From an uncultured Oscillospiraceae bacterium (GTDB lineage Bacteria; Bacillota; Clostridia; Oscillospirales; Oscillospiraceae), in contig CAKTGW010000057.1 of NCBI GenBank assembly GCA_934561725.1, positions 1-6,928 on the forward strand: DNA of 6,928 bases, in the 5' to 3' direction. This document shows positions 5,973-6,928 of this stretch, in pieces (the first letter of the stretch is position 1; each line of letters begins with the position of its first letter). A model generated the notes under the pieces. It was given only the letters and a program-made list of their open reading frames with translations, did no database searches and was not told the DNA's origin. The translations under genes were made by a program, and so were the position numbers.

Positions 5973-6001
5973 ACATCCGGAGGTCGAGTGCCTCCGGATG
6001 T
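5973..6001. promoter_or_regulatory. Perfect stem-loop between symporter and OCD-family genes
   Basis: ACATCCGGAGG (5973-5983) and CCTCCGGATGT (5991-6001) form a perfect 11-bp stem around a 7-base loop, TCGAGTG. Neither strand has a T run behind it, so it is not a standard intrinsic terminator. In the minus-strand transcript it sits about 48 bases before the OCD-family start. It could protect the downstream or upstream RNA end, act as a factor-dependent attenuator, or be a DNA-binding site. Confidence 0.6.
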
Positions 6002-6002
6002 A

Positions 6003-6032
6003 AGAATAGTATAGGTTCAGTCGGGCTGTCAA
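6003..6032 (-). promoter_or_regulatory. Candidate internal promoter ahead of the OCD-family gene
   Basis: On the minus strand a perfect TTGACA (6032-6027) overlaps the symporter stop codon. After 18 bases it is followed by TATTCT (6008-6003). The predicted start near 5996 lies inside the 5973-6001 palindrome, so that element could work as an operator for this promoter. Because a single good -35 box can arise by chance, the call is tentative. Confidence 0.35.
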
Positions 6033-6928
6033 GCCTTTTTGCGGGTCAGGGGGATCGCCACGAGCAGGCAGACCAGAGAGGCCAGAATACCATAGATGGC
6101 GTAGGGCAGGTGCAGACCCAGGATCACGGGCAGATTGGCGGAGAATTTCTGGGCCAGTCCGCAGCCGATTACGCCGCCGACCATGCTGGCAATACCGGCA
6201 GCGGGAGTGAGGATGTTCTTGTTGCGGAATGCATAGCCGAAGTAGATGGGAACCAGCAGTCCGGCGGCGGAGTAAGCATAGGAAGCCACGATCAGGTTCA
6301 GAACCTGGGGGAAGCTGATAGCCATGGCAATGGCGGCAATAGCAACGAGTACGGTAAAGATACGGGAAACGGTCAACAGCTTCTTGTCATCAGCGCCGGG
6401 ATTGAAGAATTCCTTGTAAATGTCCCGGGTCAGGTTGACGGAAACGGACTGCAGAGCACTGTCGGTAGTAGAGATGATGGTGGTAGCGATCAGACCGGTG
6501 AACAAGGCAAGAGCCCAGGTGGGCAGTTGGGTCAGGAACCAGCCGCTGGCGTCCTCGGCAGCCAGACCGGGGTTGGCAACACGGCAGTAGTTGCCGATGA
6601 TGACGACCCACAGCTCAACAGCAGCAATCAGAATACCGCCGATGATCAGAGTACGGCGGGCGTTCTTTGCGGAGTTGGCAGCGCACACACGCTGAATGGT
6701 CATCTGGTTGGTCATCATACCGGGCGTAGCGGCAATAAACCACAGGGCAGTGGTGGTAAAGCCGGCGGAGCCCAGGCCCTTGGGGAAGGACAGCGTCTCG
6801 GGGGCGGGGTGATTGGCCACGATAGTGCTCCAGCCGCCGGCCATATCCAGTGCCAGGAAAGCGGTCAGTCCGCACATCGCCAGCATTATCACGCCGAAAA
6901 CCAAGTCAGTCCAGGCAACGGCCTTGAA
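6029..6928 (-). CDS. Sodium:solute symporter (SSS family), C-terminal part
   Basis: The frame is open from the window edge to the TGA at 6029-6031 and gives 299 residues of a polytopic membrane protein. The first visible residues, FKAVAWTDLVFGVIML, match the AVxWTD motif near the middle of SSS proteins (PF00474), so about 150-200 N-terminal residues lie right of the window. The signature IATTIISTTDSALQSVSVNL followed by TRDIYKEF is the conserved helix with the small hydroxyl residues linked to sodium binding. About eight hydrophobic helices follow each other, and the end is basic (LTRKKA). A TTG at 6902-6904 is not the start, because upstream codons keep the family motif. The gene leads the OCD-family and opine dehydrogenase genes, so it probably imports their substrate with sodium. 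SSS substrates include amino acids, sugars and carboxylates, and the exact one is unknown. Confidence 0.92.
   Translation of the reverse strand, partial: FKAVAWTDLVFGVIMLAMCGLTAFLALDMAGGWSTIVANHPAPETLSFPKGLGSAGFTTTALWFIAATPGMMTNQMTIQRVCAANSAKNARRTLIIGGILIAAVELWVVIIGNYCRVANPGLAAEDASGWFLTQLPTWALALFTGLIATTIISTTDSALQSVSVNLTRDIYKEFFNPGADDKKLLTVSRIFTVLVAIAAIAMAISFPQVLNLIVASYAYSAAGLLVPIYFGYAFRNKNILTPAAGIASMVGGVIGCGLAQKFSANLPVILGLHLPYAIYGILASLVCLLVAIPLTRKKA

Noticed and set aside
4875..6014. Long plus-strand open frame (379 codons) opposite the OCD-family gene
   Set aside because: It mirrors a strongly GC3-biased real gene. The opposite strand has clear family motifs and a strong ribosome site, while this frame has no recognisable domain.

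Overview
The window looks like chromosomal DNA of a spore-forming Bacillota, most likely a Clostridia/Oscillospiraceae-type gut anaerobe. The grounds are strong AGGAGG-type ribosome binding sites, a CotF-family spore coat gene, a base composition a little over half G+C by eye, and U-rich intrinsic terminators. This placement is inference; no rRNA or marker gene is present. Nearly all genes lie on the minus strand.

Layout from left to right. (1) 3-467, plus strand: the C-terminal part of an AraC-family regulator, cut by the window edge. Its end overlaps, tail to tail, the end of the next gene. (2) 452-1553, minus strand: a two-gene operon, marR-type regulator followed by a YczE/YitT-like (DUF6198-type) membrane protein, joined by an ATGA overlap. 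The membrane protein gene is split by a one-base frameshift near 818-820. (3) 1554-1793: a dense regulatory gap. It holds a good minus promoter for the marR operon with an imperfect inverted repeat at its start point. It also holds a plus-strand promoter followed at its predicted start by a perfect 18-bp palindrome, a foldable stretch without an ORF, and a strong bidirectional terminator. The plus-strand unit has no gene and may encode a short structured RNA. (4) 1794-2227, minus: a 57-residue helical protein followed by a CotF-like coat protein. (5) 2302-3736, minus: an EamA/DMT-type transporter followed by a macro-domain protein. (6) 3771-6928, minus: a terminator-bounded metabolic operon of sodium:solute symporter (partial), ornithine cyclodeaminase/mu-crystallin-family enzyme and octopine/nopaline-dehydrogenase-family enzyme.

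The metabolic operon pairs two unrelated Rossmann oxidoreductase families that both act on amino-acid imines or opine-type secondary amines, next to an importer. The simplest reading is uptake and conversion of an N-substituted amino acid (opine-like) or amino-acid-derived imine; the substrate cannot be read from the sequence.

The most noteworthy signals are the orphan promoter/palindrome/structured-RNA unit at 1639-1791, the opine-type cassette at 3823-6928, the frameshifted membrane protein and the small coat-associated ORF at 2054-2227. No tRNA, rRNA, CRISPR array, insertion sequence or phage gene was seen.
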